From NCBI RefSeq assembly GCF_036850765.1, contig NC_089494.1, forward strand, positions 620,001 to 684,000: DNA of 64,000 nucleotides, written 5' to 3'. The DNA is from Saccopteryx bilineata. Lineage: Eukaryota > Chordata > Mammalia > Chiroptera > Emballonuridae. Below are positions 12,101 to 21,444 of the stretch, piece by piece. The position numbers and the translations under genes are program-made. Under the pieces are notes generated by a model, which worked only from the letters and a program-made list of their open reading frames with translations, was not told the DNA's origin and searched no databases. Positions within the stretch are counted from its first letter, which is position 1, and every line of letters begins with the position of its first letter.

Positions 12101-15100
12101 AAAGCCCCGGACCGGGAACCAGCCCGATGTCCGTCCACGGGACGGGTAAGCGCATAGCTCTGAGGAGTCGCGCCGTGCGGAGCCCTAAGCAGGGACACGG
12201 TCCAGCCGCGGCTGCCCCAGCAAGGTGCACGGGGCTCGCGAGCGTGGTGCCAGGAGGAGTCACACCGAGCACGGCTTGCCAAGTTCAAACCGAACCAAGC
12301 CGCTCTGTCTGGCAGCGTGCACTTGGGGTCCCAGTGATGGAGAAACACAGAATGTGATTAACGTAAAACCCGGGGGTGATCGCTCTGCGGTGGAGGGTGG
12401 GGGGGACAGACACCTGACGGCAGAGGAAGGGGGTCGAGAACCAGCGGACGACACGGGAGGCGTGTCGCGGGCCTGGGGCGGAGCAGGGACGAGGTGCAGC
12501 CAGGGCTCTGCCCCCGACCCCCAGGGGCTCTGAGCCCCACTGACCCCCACAGCACACAGCTCCTGCTGCGCCCCAGGTGGGACCGACTGTTACAACTGAC
12601 CCCGTCCCTGTGAACGGCCGTGCTCCCTGTGCCATCCGATAAGCACCCAAGAGCCGTCATGACAAACGTCCCACTTGGACGGAAGCTCTAACGCTGGAGG
12701 TGGGCGGGCGAGTGCGGGAGAGGGCGTATGAGATTTCGGTGAGTCTGACGGGCTCCGACTCCCATCAGCACATCAGCAAGCCTGGTGCGCTATGACGGGC
12801 CGATGTTCCACCTGCGGGCGGGGCACCCAGCTCGGACCTGGCCTTGATTTGCTCCAGGTCTCTGGTGTCACGACCTCAGGCCTCGTGGATGTACAGCCCT
12901 CGGGCCCCGCCTGCCCACACCCAACGCCGTGTACCTGGTCCACATGCAGCCCAGCCTCACGAAGGTTATCCAGGAAGGCCTCTCGCCAGGCCCTGTGTGT
13001 GTCTGCCTTGTCCAAGGTGGCATGGTCCTGCTGCTGACCCGGCCTCAGGTCTTCCTCCCAAACGAGGACAAAATCTGCTGGGGACCAACGGGGACAGTGG
13101 CAGGGAGGACGGGCTAACGTTGGGATGCCAGCCCAGGGAGGGAGGGAGGGAGGGGGGAGGGGGAGAGAGGGGGAGGGAGGGAGGGAGGGAGGGAGGGAGG
13201 AGGGGAGGGAGGGAGGGAGGGGCTGCCAGCAACCCAGCCCGGCACCCTGGTTCCGGGGAAGGTAGGAGACAAGCACTTGGACCCTTAGCCTGCCGCTCGG
13301 AACCAGAGGGTGTGGTTACGGTCAAAGGGCCAGCACACTGTCCTCTGGGACCCAGGAAGAGAGATTGGGGGAAGAAGTGCTCTGGAGAAAAGGGGTCAAG
13401 AATTTATCCATCTGTTGAAAGAAATCAATCCAAAGAATCAAAAATCTCAGCGATGCCCGAACAGGATAAAGAAACTCCAGCCAGGAAAACCGGGCACAGC
13501 ACATCTCTGCTGTGCTCTACAGAGACAGAGGAAAAAAGAAATCATTGTTGTCCAGGGAACAATAAGAACATAGAGAGCTGATTCCCCAACGGAAACGGCA
13601 GGAGCCAAGTGGCCAGAGGACAGGGTGGCTAACGTGCCGGGGGACACAGGGGACACTGGAGTCCCAGCCCCGGAAATGTTCTTCAGAGAGGAGGCTGAGT
13701 GAGGACCTCAGACCCTCCCAACCCGGGAGACGCCGTCCCGTACCCCTGCTCTGCAGGAGACACGGGAGGGAGTCCTTCAGGCTGGAGGAGGTCCTCGCAG
13801 ATGGGAATAGGGATGAGCAAGGAGAGTGACCACACCTCCAAGGACCAACAGACAGAAGTGAAAGTGAAACGACCTCCTGACGGGTGACGCCGTCTCGTGT
13901 ATCGGAAACACAGAGGGTCCTCTGCAAAAACCACGGGAGCTCACAACAGGGTTAGCAAGGTTGCTAGGAACCAGATCAGTACACAGTAGTTACCTGCGCT
14001 TCCATGTACTGGCAATAAATAAACTAGAAATGAAACAAAGAAGAAAATCCCATATACAGTGTGTCCGGAAAGTCATGGGGCACTTTTGACCGGTCACAGG
14101 AAAGCAACAAAAGACGATAGAAATGTAAAATTTGCACCAAATAAAAGGAAAACTCTCCCAGTTTCATACCTATTCAGTGCAGTTCGATGTGGGCTCACAC
14201 ACAGATTTTTTAGGGCTCCTTAGGTAGCTATCCTGTATAGCCTCTACAGACTCATCACTGACTGATGGCCTACCAGAACGGGGTTTCTCTACCAAACTGC
14301 CAGTTTCCTTCAACTGCTTATCCCACCGAGTAATGTTATTCCTACGTGGCGGCGCTTCGTTGTAAATGCGCCAATATTCACGTTGCACTTTGGTCACGGA
14401 TTTGAATTTAGCGAGCCACAGAACACACTGAACTTTCCTCTGTACCGTCCACATCTCGACTGGCATAGCCGTGGGCTGCTCCGCTGTATGCACGGTGTAA
14501 TGTCATCATCTGCGCATGCGCACATGCTGCCACATCATCCTGCAGAAACTGGGAGGGTTTTCCTTTTATTTGGTGCAGATTTCACATTTCTATCGTTTTT
14601 GGTTGCTTTCCTGTGACTGGTCAAAAGTGCACCATGACTTTACGGACACACTGTACAACAGCACCAAAAAGGAACAAATTTAACAACAAAAAAAATGTGC
14701 AAGAATTACACATTGAAAACCACCAAACACAGCTGAAAGGAAATGAAGAGTTGAATGCAAAGATGTTCCTTGTGTAAGAGTCAGATGTGAAGAAGACTCA
14801 TCATGGTCAGGATAACACAGTGACCTACAGATTCAATTTCTGGAGCAACCCAGCTGGGTTTTTCTGCAGAAATTGACACGTTTAAAATTCTATGGAAACA
14901 CATGAGGTCCAGAAGGTTGCACAATGTTGTTGAAAAATAACAGAGTTGTACAACTCATGTGTTTTTATTTGAAAACTCAGGACAAAGCTAGAATAATCAA
15001 CACCGTATGGTACTGGCATAAGGATAGACATAGATCAATAAAATGTATTAGGAATTCTGAAAATAAACTCATATATCTATGGTCAATTTTTGTTTTGTTT

Positions 15101-18100
15101 TGTTTTACAAAGGGGCTAACATAATTCAATGGGAAAAGAACAGAGATTTCAACAAACGGTGCTGGCGCAAGTGGACAACCGCATGTAGAGAATGAGTGTG
15201 GACCTTGGCTGGTTGGCTCAGTGGTAAAGCATCAGCCCAGCATGTAGAAGTCCCGGGTTCAATTCCCGGCCAGGGCACACAAGAGAAGCGCCCATCTGCT
15301 TCTCCACCCCTCCTCCTCTCCTTCCTCTCTGTCTCTCTCTTCCCCTCCCGCAGCCAAGGCTCCATTGGAGCAAAGTTTGCCCGGGCACTGAGGATGGCTC
15401 TGTGGCCTCTGTCTCAGGCGCTAGAATGGCTCTGGTCGCAACAGAGCGACGCCCCAGATGGGCAGAGCATCGCCCCCTGGTGGGCGTGCTGGGTGGATCC
15501 CAGTCGGGTGCATGCGGGAGTCTGTCTCTCTGCCTCCCGGCTTCCAACTTCGAAAACACACACACAAGAATGAATGTGGACCCCTATTTCATACCACGCA
15601 CAAGAATGAGATCAAAGTAAAGATCGTGGCCCTGGCTGGTTGGCTCAGCGGTAGAGCGTCAGCCTGGCGTGCAGGAGTCCCGGGTTCAATTCCCGGCCAG
15701 GGCACACAGGAGAGGCGCCCATTTGCTTCTCCACCCCTCCCCCTCTCCTTCCTCTCTGTCTCTCTCTTCCCCTCCTGCAGCCAAGGCTCCATTGGAGCAA
15801 AGTTTGCCCGGGCACTGAGGATGGCTCTGTGGCCTCTGTCTCAGGCGCTAGAATGGCTCTGGACACAACAGAGCAACGCCCCAGAGGGGCAGAGCATCGC
15901 CCCCTGGTGGGCATGCCGGGTGGATCCCGGTCGGGCGCATGCGGGAGTCTGTCTGACTGCCTCCCCGTTTCCAGCTTCGGAAAAATGAAAAAAAAAAAAG
16001 AATAAAGTAAAGATGGTAAGATAAAGATTTTAGAACTAAGGATGAGAACTAAAATGATAAACCTCTCAGGAGAAAACACAGTAGTAAATTTTCATGACCT
16101 GGTTTCTTAGATACAACACCAAAAGCACAACAGTAAGAGAGACTATTGATAAGAAATTACAACAGAGCAGAGAATGTGGATAAGAAGGAGTTCGTCAAAA
16201 TTGAAGACCATACTCTTCAAAGGGCACTGCCAGGAGAGTGAAGAGGAAACCCACAGAGTGGAAGAAAAAATACATGCCAATCATGTATCTGATGAGAGAC
16301 TTGTATCCAGAGTATATAAAGAACTGCCACAACCTAATAAAAAGCCAATGACCCAAGATTAAAGTGGGCAAAAGTTTTGCATAGACATTTCTCTAAAGAA
16401 GACATACAAACGGTTAATAAGCCTATGAAAAGATGCTAGGTATCATTAGCCACTGGGAAATTACAAATCTGAACCACAATGAGATGGCACTTGGCACCCA
16501 CTGGGGTGGCTGTCACCAAGACGGGGCAATGAGTAGTGGGCAGGAGGTGGTGAAACTGGAAGCCCTGGGCATTGCTGCTGGCTTGTCAAACGGGGCAGTC
16601 ACTTTGGAAGACAGTTTGGCAGCTCCTCACAATGTTAAACGTTGAGTTGCCGTGTGACCTGGCAGTTCCGCTCAAAGGTACCTGCCCAGGGAAGATGAAC
16701 ACGTACGTCTGCACACGACCGTACCCTTGAATGTTTACTGAGGTGTTGTGACCACAGCCCCTCCCAATGGAAACAACCCTAGTGTTTGTCATCGATTCTT
16801 CTGGGTGTATTTCCAGAAGTGGGGTTGCTGGACCCCACGGTAACTCTATGTTTAATTTTTTTGAGGAACCTCCAGCCTGTTCCCACCGCGGCTACCCCCT
16901 TCTCCATCCCCCCGGCAGGGCCCGGGGCTCCAGTGTCTCCACGTCCTCTCAACGCTTGGTATTTTCTGTTTCTGTTGTTGTTGTTTAAACAGGAGCCACC
17001 CCAGCGCGTGGGAAGTGAGGGTGTCTACTATTAATAAGGGTCTTTCTGGTGCTGCCTGGGGGGCAGAGGAGGGTAGAGGGGCTCCGGGAGCCCAGGAGGA
17101 GCAGTCCTCAGGGAGACGGTGGCGGCGGTCTGGGGTGGACAGGAGCGACGGGGCTGGGTGGAGAGGGTAGAAAGCTACGCAGCACAGCTCGCAGCTGTCC
17201 TGAGGCCGGAGCAGAGGGAGGTAGTACCTGACCTGGCTCAGGAGATAGTGTTGGGTGAGGGAGGGTGGCCTGGTCACAGAGGACAGTGACCCAGACCTAC
17301 TGTCCTCCTGCCGCTGTCTGTGGGCGCCCCGTCTGTGTCCCCGCCCCCAGGACTAACATGGGCACAGCTGGCAGATACTGGGAGGGGCTCACCAGTCCGG
17401 GGCTTGGCGGGGCTCCCCACCCTGCAGGTGGCCACCGGGTATCCATCCAGCTGGAAGGGAAATACCTGACCGTGAGGGCACAGCCCCGCCCTGCCCTAGC
17501 CCACCCAGGAGCACAGCAGGTAGTGGAAGGAGACACTAGTGGGTGTGGGCAAGAGGCTCACAGGCACATCTCGGGTGAGGAAGCCCCGTCCCCTTCCTGC
17601 CCCCTGGCCTCTGAGCCGCTGGCCTGGGCTGTGGACAAGGACCAGGCTTGCAGGCAGCATGGCCAGTACCCAGGGTACCCACTCCTGCTGGCCTCCAGAG
17701 GTTAGAGGGGATGCCCTGTGGGTGGCTCTGTGGATGGGCCAGGTGGTCATGAGCCCAGAGTAGAATCCTATTCTGGGTGAGGGAGGCACTGTGTCCCCCA
17801 CCCCTAGAAGCTATGTGCTGTGGGCCAGCAGGAAGGGGCCCCATGTCCCCTCTCAGCTGTAGGGGTGAGGTGGGCAGAGCCCGGGAGGCCACCCAGGGCC
17901 CAGGTGGACCTTTCACGCCAGGGCCTTCTGCCTGGGACCAGGAATCCTCCCAACAGCCTCGCTCCGGGTGTCTGTGCCCCCCAGGGTCAGGAGTGGGAGC
18001 CCCACATTCCCTCTCTCCCCTCCACGCTGGTGGGTCTGGCCGTGTCCCTGTCCCCACCTCACTGGCCTTGTCTGCACACCCCTCAGGGCCAGCAAGGCAG

Positions 18101-19580
18101 GCAGTGACCTGTGACACCTCCCTCTTCCCATCGCCAGGCAGCTCGGGGACCCAGGAGGTCCACGCAGCAGGTGAGGGCTCAGGGTCCCCAGGAACGCATC
18201 GACTCCCAGAGGCTTGGGGACAGCGTAGGCCATGGTCCCCAGAGTCCCTGTGTTCATCCCGGGAGTGGGGACTCAGAGACCCCCCTGCCTCCACCCTAGA
18301 CTGTGGCCTGGAGCCTGGCAGGGAGGTGAGGGGCTGCGTGGGATCCCTGGCCGGCCACGGAGGGTACCTGTGAGGAGCTGGCTGTGCTCCCATAACAGTC
18401 CCCCTTCTCCGTCCCCGTGGCCAAGTCGATCAGGACTGCGCTGTCCTCCTCCGGTGTGCGCCTCCGCAACATCCCACTCCTGCACCTGCAGGGCCGGGGT
18501 GGGGGGCCCAGGGTCACAGAGGGCGCTCATGAGACCTGGACCCCCACCTCACAGCCCACAGACCCGCCTGACAAGTGAGGAGGAGCCCTGGGCCGCAGGC
18601 AGGGAGGGCCAGGCTGAGCTGTCTGACCTGGGACCACGTGAAGACCCCAGACCCGGGCGAGGGAGCTTCCTGACCAGTCCCTCAGCCTATCCGACGAGTG
18701 ACCACCTCCCCCTCAGCCCTGCATGTGGGCTCGGAGCAGGGGCGCCTCTTTTCTTTCTGCTCCCCTGCGGGGGACGGACGAAGCCCTTTAACAGAGCGAG
18801 ACAGGGCCTGGGCTCCTCCTGGGGGCCCTGAGCCTGGCCCGATGCTGGCCTGGCCACACTGACCCTGCGTCCTCCCCCCACCCTGCCCAGCTTGTGCTCT
18901 GTGAGGAGGTCAGTCACCATAGATCCAGCTGACGGGCTGGCAAAGTGGGTCAATGAACGAGAGAAGGCCCAGCCCAGAAGGGGGGTGGATTGGAGCTGGG
19001 GCTGGTGGTTCACCTCGGAAGAACAAATGTGGCCCTGAGGGACATCACCAGGGCCACAGTGACGACCTGGACAGTGTGCGGGTGGGAAGCAGACAGGCGG
19101 CACACACCTCCTGACCCCTCCCAGGTTCCGGAGGCCCCAGGGTCAGGATTCGTGACATCACGGCATCATGACGTGGTCCCTGTCAAGGACTGGGGGACCC
19201 CAGAGCCAGGGCGGGTATGGGGCATTCCTGCTACTGTGAGCCGGCGGGGAGGGGGCTCCTCAGAGCTCTGTTCAGCAGAGACAAACAGAGGGCGCCCCAA
19301 CCAGAGGCTCAGGAGTGACCTGCTCCGAGGCTGGTTCACTGGACAGGTGGGGTGCCCTGCCCAAAGCCACTCTGAGCACCTGGCCCTTCTCGGCCCCCTA
19401 GGCCTGGAGCTGACTCTGCCAGGCCTCAGGGTACCCGCCTCCCTGGCGCGTCCACCCCTTGGAGCCCCGTCACCAGCCTCCCCGGAGTCCCTCTGCTTGC
19501 CCTCCTGCCTGTGCCCGCGCGAGGATGTGGAGTGGTCCCCACCTGGCACCATGGTTTCCAGGAGAGGCCTCGGAGGTCAT
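35..19580 (-). CDS. ANO7: ANO7 (anoctamin-7 / TMEM16G), 19 coding exons, 3' end outside window
   Basis: Multi-pass membrane protein of the anoctamin (TMEM16) family, whose members are calcium-activated lipid scramblases or chloride channels; human ANO7 is prostate-enriched and scramblase-like. I matched the exons by eye to remembered human ANO7. Nineteen exons with GT-AG borders and consistent phases join into 671 codons: cytoplasmic N-terminal dimerisation region (about residues 60-310), then TM1 (exon 10), TM2 (exon 12), TM3 (exons 13-14), TM4 (exon 15), TM5 (exons 16-17) and TM6 (exon 18). The TM6 stretch [10 protein letters not shown] keeps the Asn and Glu that in TMEM16A bind calcium. 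TM7-TM10 and the other acidic ligands lie left of base 1. The start used here is MTSEA at 19,580; an in-frame ATG 38 codons upstream (19,694) may be the true start. No frameshift or stop was seen, so the gene looks functional. Neighbour order ANO7-PPP1R7-PASK matches human 2q37.3. Confidence 0.95.
1211..1308 (-). CDS. ANO7: ANO7 coding exon 18
   Basis: Reads [18 protein letters not shown] followed by [14 protein letters not shown], which is TM6 of the TMEM16 fold. The Asn of INN and the Glu of QEI correspond to calcium-ligand positions in TMEM16A. The donor is ATCCC|GTGAGT. Confidence 0.95.
2149..2209. repeat. 28-bp tandem duplication in ANO7 intron 17-18
   Basis: GGGGCTTTCTACAGTGTCTC TGAGGGGC is present twice in tandem. 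Confidence 0.85.
2541..2595 (-). CDS. ANO7: ANO7 coding exon 17
   Basis: A 55-nt exon reading [18 protein letters not shown], the extracellular loop after TM5. The acceptor is CCCCTAG and the donor GAG|GTGAGT. Confidence 0.94.
2901..3012 (-). CDS. ANO7: ANO7 coding exon 16
   Basis: Reads [20 protein letters not shown] then [16 protein letters not shown], which is TM5 with the conserved anoctamin FVNFYSS motif. The acceptor is CGCCCAG and the donor GGCAG|GTCAGC. Confidence 0.95.
3917..4019 (-). CDS. ANO7: ANO7 coding exon 15
   Basis: Reads [20 protein letters not shown] then [14 protein letters not shown]. This is TM4 and the following intracellular turn, part of the lipid/ion groove in the family. 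The donor is TGGG|GTGAGT. Confidence 0.95.
4104..4202 (-). CDS. ANO7: ANO7 coding exon 14
   Basis: Reads [20 protein letters not shown] then [13 protein letters not shown], the second part of TM3. The acceptor is CCCCTAG and the donor TGG|GTGAGC. The exon is a whole number of codons (33). Confidence 0.94.
4807..4944 (-). CDS. ANO7: ANO7 coding exon 13
   Basis: Reads [20 protein letters not shown] then [20 protein letters not shown] and VLVLVM. It holds the polar TM2-TM3 loop with the NPITGE.EPYFP motif and the start of TM3. Confidence 0.95.
5023..5166 (-). CDS. ANO7: ANO7 coding exon 12
   Basis: Reads [20 protein letters not shown] then [20 protein letters not shown]. It holds TM2 and the anoctamin [13 protein letters not shown] signature. 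Acceptor TGCCCACAG, donor GAG|GTGGGT. Confidence 0.96.
6237..6333 (-). CDS. ANO7: ANO7 coding exon 11
   Basis: Reads [20 protein letters not shown] then [12 protein letters not shown]. It is the cysteine-rich extracellular loop between TM1 and TM2. The AAG acceptor (CTCTGAAG) is set by the phase and by similarity to human ANO7. Confidence 0.92.
6820..6910 (-). CDS. ANO7: ANO7 coding exon 10
   Basis: Reads [20 protein letters not shown] then VSMVFSDTP, which is TM1. Acceptor TCCGCAG, donor CCAC|GTAAGT. Confidence 0.95.
7397..7562 (-). CDS. ANO7: ANO7 coding exon 9
   Basis: Reads [20 protein letters not shown] then [20 protein letters not shown] and [15 protein letters not shown]. This is the end of the cytoplasmic domain, with the family's YQPLD.VR.YFGEK.A.YFAWLG motif just before TM1. 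Confidence 0.95.
8332..8442 (-). CDS. ANO7: ANO7 coding exon 8
   Basis: Reads [20 protein letters not shown] then [17 protein letters not shown]. It belongs to the cytoplasmic dimerisation domain and contains exactly 37 codons between a CCCAG acceptor and a GAG|GTGAGG donor. Confidence 0.95.
9199..9256 (-). CDS. ANO7: ANO7 coding exon 7
   Basis: A 58-nt exon reading [19 protein letters not shown]. Acceptor CGCCCACAG, donor ATT|GTGAGT. Confidence 0.93.
10051..10187 (-). CDS. ANO7: ANO7 coding exon 6
   Basis: Reads [20 protein letters not shown] then [20 protein letters not shown] and VNKLS. It is part of the cytoplasmic dimerisation domain. Acceptor CCTTTCAG, donor CCAG|GTGAGA. Confidence 0.95.
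10778..10885 (-). CDS. ANO7: ANO7 coding exon 5
   Basis: Reads [20 protein letters not shown] then [16 protein letters not shown]. It holds the anoctamin VL.YYAE.L.L..P motif of the N-terminal dimerisation domain. It has 36 codons, acceptor CCCCACAG and donor CAG|GTACCT. Confidence 0.95.
10898..11085. repeat. Degenerate TG/CA-rich tract in ANO7 intron 4
   Basis: Mixed TGTGTG, GCATGC and GTGCACA steps, a decayed dinucleotide repeat directly upstream of ANO7 exon 5's acceptor on the gene strand. Similar tracts occur at 490-595 and 25,968-26,065. Confidence 0.7.
11690..12440 (+). mobile_element. Possible ancient LINE-1 3' fragment (ANO7 intron 4)
   Basis: The order of short matches (GGGGCACCATCTCACACCGA; CCCGATGTCCGTCCACGGGA; a late GTGATTAACGTAAAA) follows the ORF2 tail and 3' UTR of mammalian L1, but the sequence is heavily diverged and GC-enriched. 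Confidence 0.4.
12935..13077 (-). CDS. ANO7: ANO7 coding exon 4
   Basis: Reads [20 protein letters not shown] then [20 protein letters not shown] and EAGLHVDQ, the DFVLV.EED start of the dimerisation domain. The acceptor is a tandem CAGCAG: using the first AG keeps Ala as in human ANO7, using the second removes it (exon would begin at 13,074). Confidence 0.94.
13135..13222. repeat. (GGGA)n purine-rich tract in ANO7 intron 3
   Basis: About 88 bp of GGGA/GGGGA units. Because ANO7 is on the minus strand, its pre-mRNA carries a long (TCCC)n polypyrimidine tract about 60 nt upstream of the exon 4 acceptor (13,078). Confidence 0.93.
14057..14653 (-). mobile_element. Mariner/Tc1-like DNA transposon, internally deleted, with TA target duplication
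   Basis: The ends are CAGTGTGTCCGGAAAGTCAT and its inverted copy. The terminal inverted repeats extend about 105 bp with about nine differences, and TA dinucleotides flank both ends. The interior (minus strand, 14,493 down to 14,170) encodes an open 107-residue piece: [20 protein letters not shown] ... [16 protein letters not shown] ... [15 protein letters not shown]. That is the helix-turn-helix DNA-binding part of a mariner-like transposase, and the catalytic domain is missing. It sits inside an older LINE-1. Confidence 0.9.
14170..14493 (-). pseudogene. Truncated mariner-like transposase (N-terminal DNA-binding part)
   Basis: The open frame starts [20 protein letters not shown] and continues through a predicted helix-turn-helix with the [15 protein letters not shown] linker typical of arthropod-type mariner transposases. 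After SPKKSV it runs into terminal-repeat sequence and stops, so the DDE/DDD catalytic domain has been deleted. It could at most bind DNA. Expression is unknown. Confidence 0.8.
15205..15567 (+). mobile_element. tRNA-derived SINE, family A (VES-like)
   Basis: The head TTGGCTGGTTGGCTCAGTGG carries pol III A and B boxes (GGTTCAATTCC), followed by the fixed body GGCACACAAGAGAAGCGCCC. GAATGAGTGTGGACC at 15,190 recurs as GAATGAATGTGGACC at 15,568, a clear target duplication. Confidence 0.93.
15629..16001 (+). mobile_element. tRNA-derived SINE, family A
   Basis: Same body as the copy at 15,205, fresher head (GCCCTGGCTGGTTGGCTCAG) and A-rich tail. Flanked by AAAGTAAAGAT on both sides. Confidence 0.93.
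16795..16990 (-). mobile_element. Possible LINE-1 fragment, reverse orientation
   Basis: TCTTCTGGGTGTATTTCCAG and GGTTGCTGGACCCCACGGTA followed by TTTTTTTGAGGAACCTCCAG match the inverted L1 ORF2/3' segment often seen in mammals. Confidence 0.45.
17393..17450 (-). CDS. ANO7: ANO7 coding exon 3
   Basis: A 58-nt exon reading [19 protein letters not shown] between acceptor CCCTTCCAG and donor ACTG|GTGAGC. It was found by the CR.GSPAKPR match to human ANO7, and its length fits the phase needed between exons 2 and 4. Confidence 0.88.
18368..18479 (-). CDS. ANO7: ANO7 coding exon 2
   Basis: Reads [20 protein letters not shown] then [17 protein letters not shown]. Human has MLRRRAQEEDSTVLID here, and that methionine starts a shorter human form. 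Two AGs six bases apart (CTGCAGGTGCAG|GAG) could act as acceptor; the second keeps human length, the first adds two residues. Confidence 0.9.
19543..19580 (-). CDS. ANO7: ANO7 coding exon 1 (start codon uncertain)
   Basis: Reads [12 protein letters not shown] plus AG, joined to exon 2 as ...[12 protein letters not shown], against human MTSETSSGSHCARSRMLRRR. The donor is CCAG|GTGGGG. The frame stays open upstream to an ATG at 19,694, so the protein may begin 38 residues earlier, close to the 39 extra residues of the long human form. Confidence 0.8.
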
Positions 19581-20496
19581 GGCCCACTTCCAGCCCAAGT
19601 CTGGTCTGAGCGCGTCCGGGTGGCCCTGCGGGCGGACTGGAGGGAGCCTGTCCGAAGAGCCCTGTGCAGGCAGCGACAGCCACTTGCATGCCACCGCACC
19701 CAGCCAGCGGGCGGGCGGGAGGGGCGCCTGGCACCGGGGTGGGCAAGGTCTCCCAGCTCCTGGAACAGGACCTGCCTCTGTTTGCAGAAGGGGTGTGGAC
19801 GGGAGTCTGCAAACAGGCCCTGCATTTTCCTAGAGCCCGAGCGCCCACATGCAAATGCCGCCCTCCACTCTCTCCCCTCTCTGTGGAGGGAGCTCAGGGC
19901 CACCAGCTGCTGCTGCCGCTGTGCAGGGTGACAGAGGTGGAACTCAGCTGGGCAGCCGCTGGAGGGCTTTGTCATCCTCTGTGCCTGGGGGGACCTCAGG
20001 GGACCCAACTTGCCGAGCCAGCTCTGCCACTGCCTGGGTGTGGTCTCAGACATGTCCCACAGCTCGGGCCCGTCTCTGAGCAGGGGGTCCCAGCCTCCCG
20101 AAAGCCCACTCCCTCGCCCTCACAGCCTGCTCTCTTCTGCCTGTTGAAACCCCTGAATCAGACGCTCGCCCTGGCTGGAGCTGCACCTGGTCCCCATGCC
20201 CCTCCTCGGGGGCCCCTGTGGCTAGGCCCCCTCCCTCAAGCCCAGCAGAGAGCCCGGCAGCAGCCGGGACACCCTGGGTCTGAGAGCAGCAACACTGAGG
20301 CGTCTGTCTGGGGTCAAGCTCTCCCCACAAAGACCCGAGGCTCAGTCCTGTGCAAGGGTGGGTTCAGGAGGTGCTCAGGGTCTCAGAACAGTGGGAGGCA
20401 GGTGGTGAGAAGGCGGCCTTGGGCTGACCCCATGGAGCCTCGGCAGGGAAGCGTGGGCCATCCCAGGAAGACGACAGCTCTTGGGGGCTCTCTACT

Positions 20497-20877
20497 CTTT
20501 TTTTTTTTTTTTTTCTGTATTTTTCTGAAGCCGGAAACGGGGAGAGACAGTCAGACAGACTCCCGCATGCGCCCCACCGGGATCCACCCGGCACGCCCAC
20601 CAGGGGGCGATGCTCTGCCCCTTTGGGGCGTCGCTCTGTCGCTACCAGAGCCACTCCAGTGCCCGGGGCAGAGGCCGAGGAGCCATCCCCAGCGCCCAGG
20701 CCATCTTTGCTCCAATGGAGCCTCGGCTGCGGGAGGGGAAGAGAGACAGAGAGGAAGGAGAGGGGGAGGGGTGGAGAAGCAGATGGGCGCTTCTCCTGTG
20801 TGCCCTGGCTGGGAATCGAACCCAGGACTCCTGCACGCCAGGTCGACGCTCTACCACTGAGCCAACTGGCCAGGGCC
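20497..20877 (-). mobile_element. tRNA-derived SINE, family A (inverted)
   Basis: Poly-T start, inverted body, and GAGCCAACTGGCCAGGGCC at the end. GGGCTCTCTACTC repeats on both flanks. Confidence 0.93.
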
Positions 20878-21091
20878 GGGCTCTCTACTCTTGGTGGCAA
20901 AGTGGCTCTGGTGGTCCCAGTCCCACGGCTGTTGGTCCAAGAAGAGCAGAAAGGGACAGCCTCCAGCCACCGCATCCCACAGCTGGAGCCCCAGGGGACA
21001 CATGCATGGAGGTCACCTAGGCAAGGACTTACTCTGGGTATACTTTTCAATTTTTATTCTCTACAATTTTTAAAAAAGATTTTATTTATTG

Positions 21092-21424
21092 CTTGACCAG
21101 GAGGTGGCACAGTGGATAGAATGTTGGACTGGGACACAGAGGATCCAGGTTCGAAACCTCGAGGTCTCAGACTTGAGTGTGGGCTCACCAGCTTGAGCAT
21201 GGGGTCACTGGCTTGAGCGCGGGGTTGCTGGCTTGAACCCAAAGGTCACTGGCTTGAGCAAGGGGTCACTTGCTCTGCTGTAGCCCCCGGTCAAGGCACA
21301 TATGAGAAATCAATCAGTGAACAACTAAGGTGCCGCAATGAAGAATTGATGCTTCTCATCTCTCTCTGTCTGTGTGTCCCTATCTGTCCCCCTCTCTCTC
21401 TCTGTCACACACACACACACACAA
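21092..21424 (+). mobile_element. tRNA-derived SINE, family B
   Basis: Begins CTTGACCAGGAGGTGGCACA, with B box GGTTCGAAACC and repeated GGTCACTGGCTTGAG units. AAAAGATTTTATTTATTG flanks both ends. Confidence 0.88.
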
Positions 21425-21444
21425 AAGATTTTATTTATTGATTA

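Larger units (their letters stand above)
13380..16795 (+). mobile_element. Old LINE-1 fragment, interrupted by mariner and two SINEs
   Basis: Pieces resembling L1 ORF1/ORF2 and the 3' end are recognisable: AATCAACACCGTATGGTACTG, ATATATCTATGGTCAATTTT, and near 16,480 the CACAATGAGATGGCACTTGG tail of ORF2. The pieces are in order on the plus strand and broken by the mariner element and SINEs at 15,205 and 15,629. There are many stops. It lies in ANO7 intron 3. Confidence 0.75.

Noticed and set aside
15205..15280. tRNA-gene-like sequence with A and B boxes
   Set aside because: It is the head of a SINE, as are the similar heads at 15,629, 21,092, 31,572 and 53,071. The full SINE body and target duplications follow, and the cloverleaf is imperfect.
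19664..20860. 398-codon frame on the plus strand
   Set aside because: It overlaps ANO7 exon 1 in antisense and runs through a SINE, so it is an artefact.
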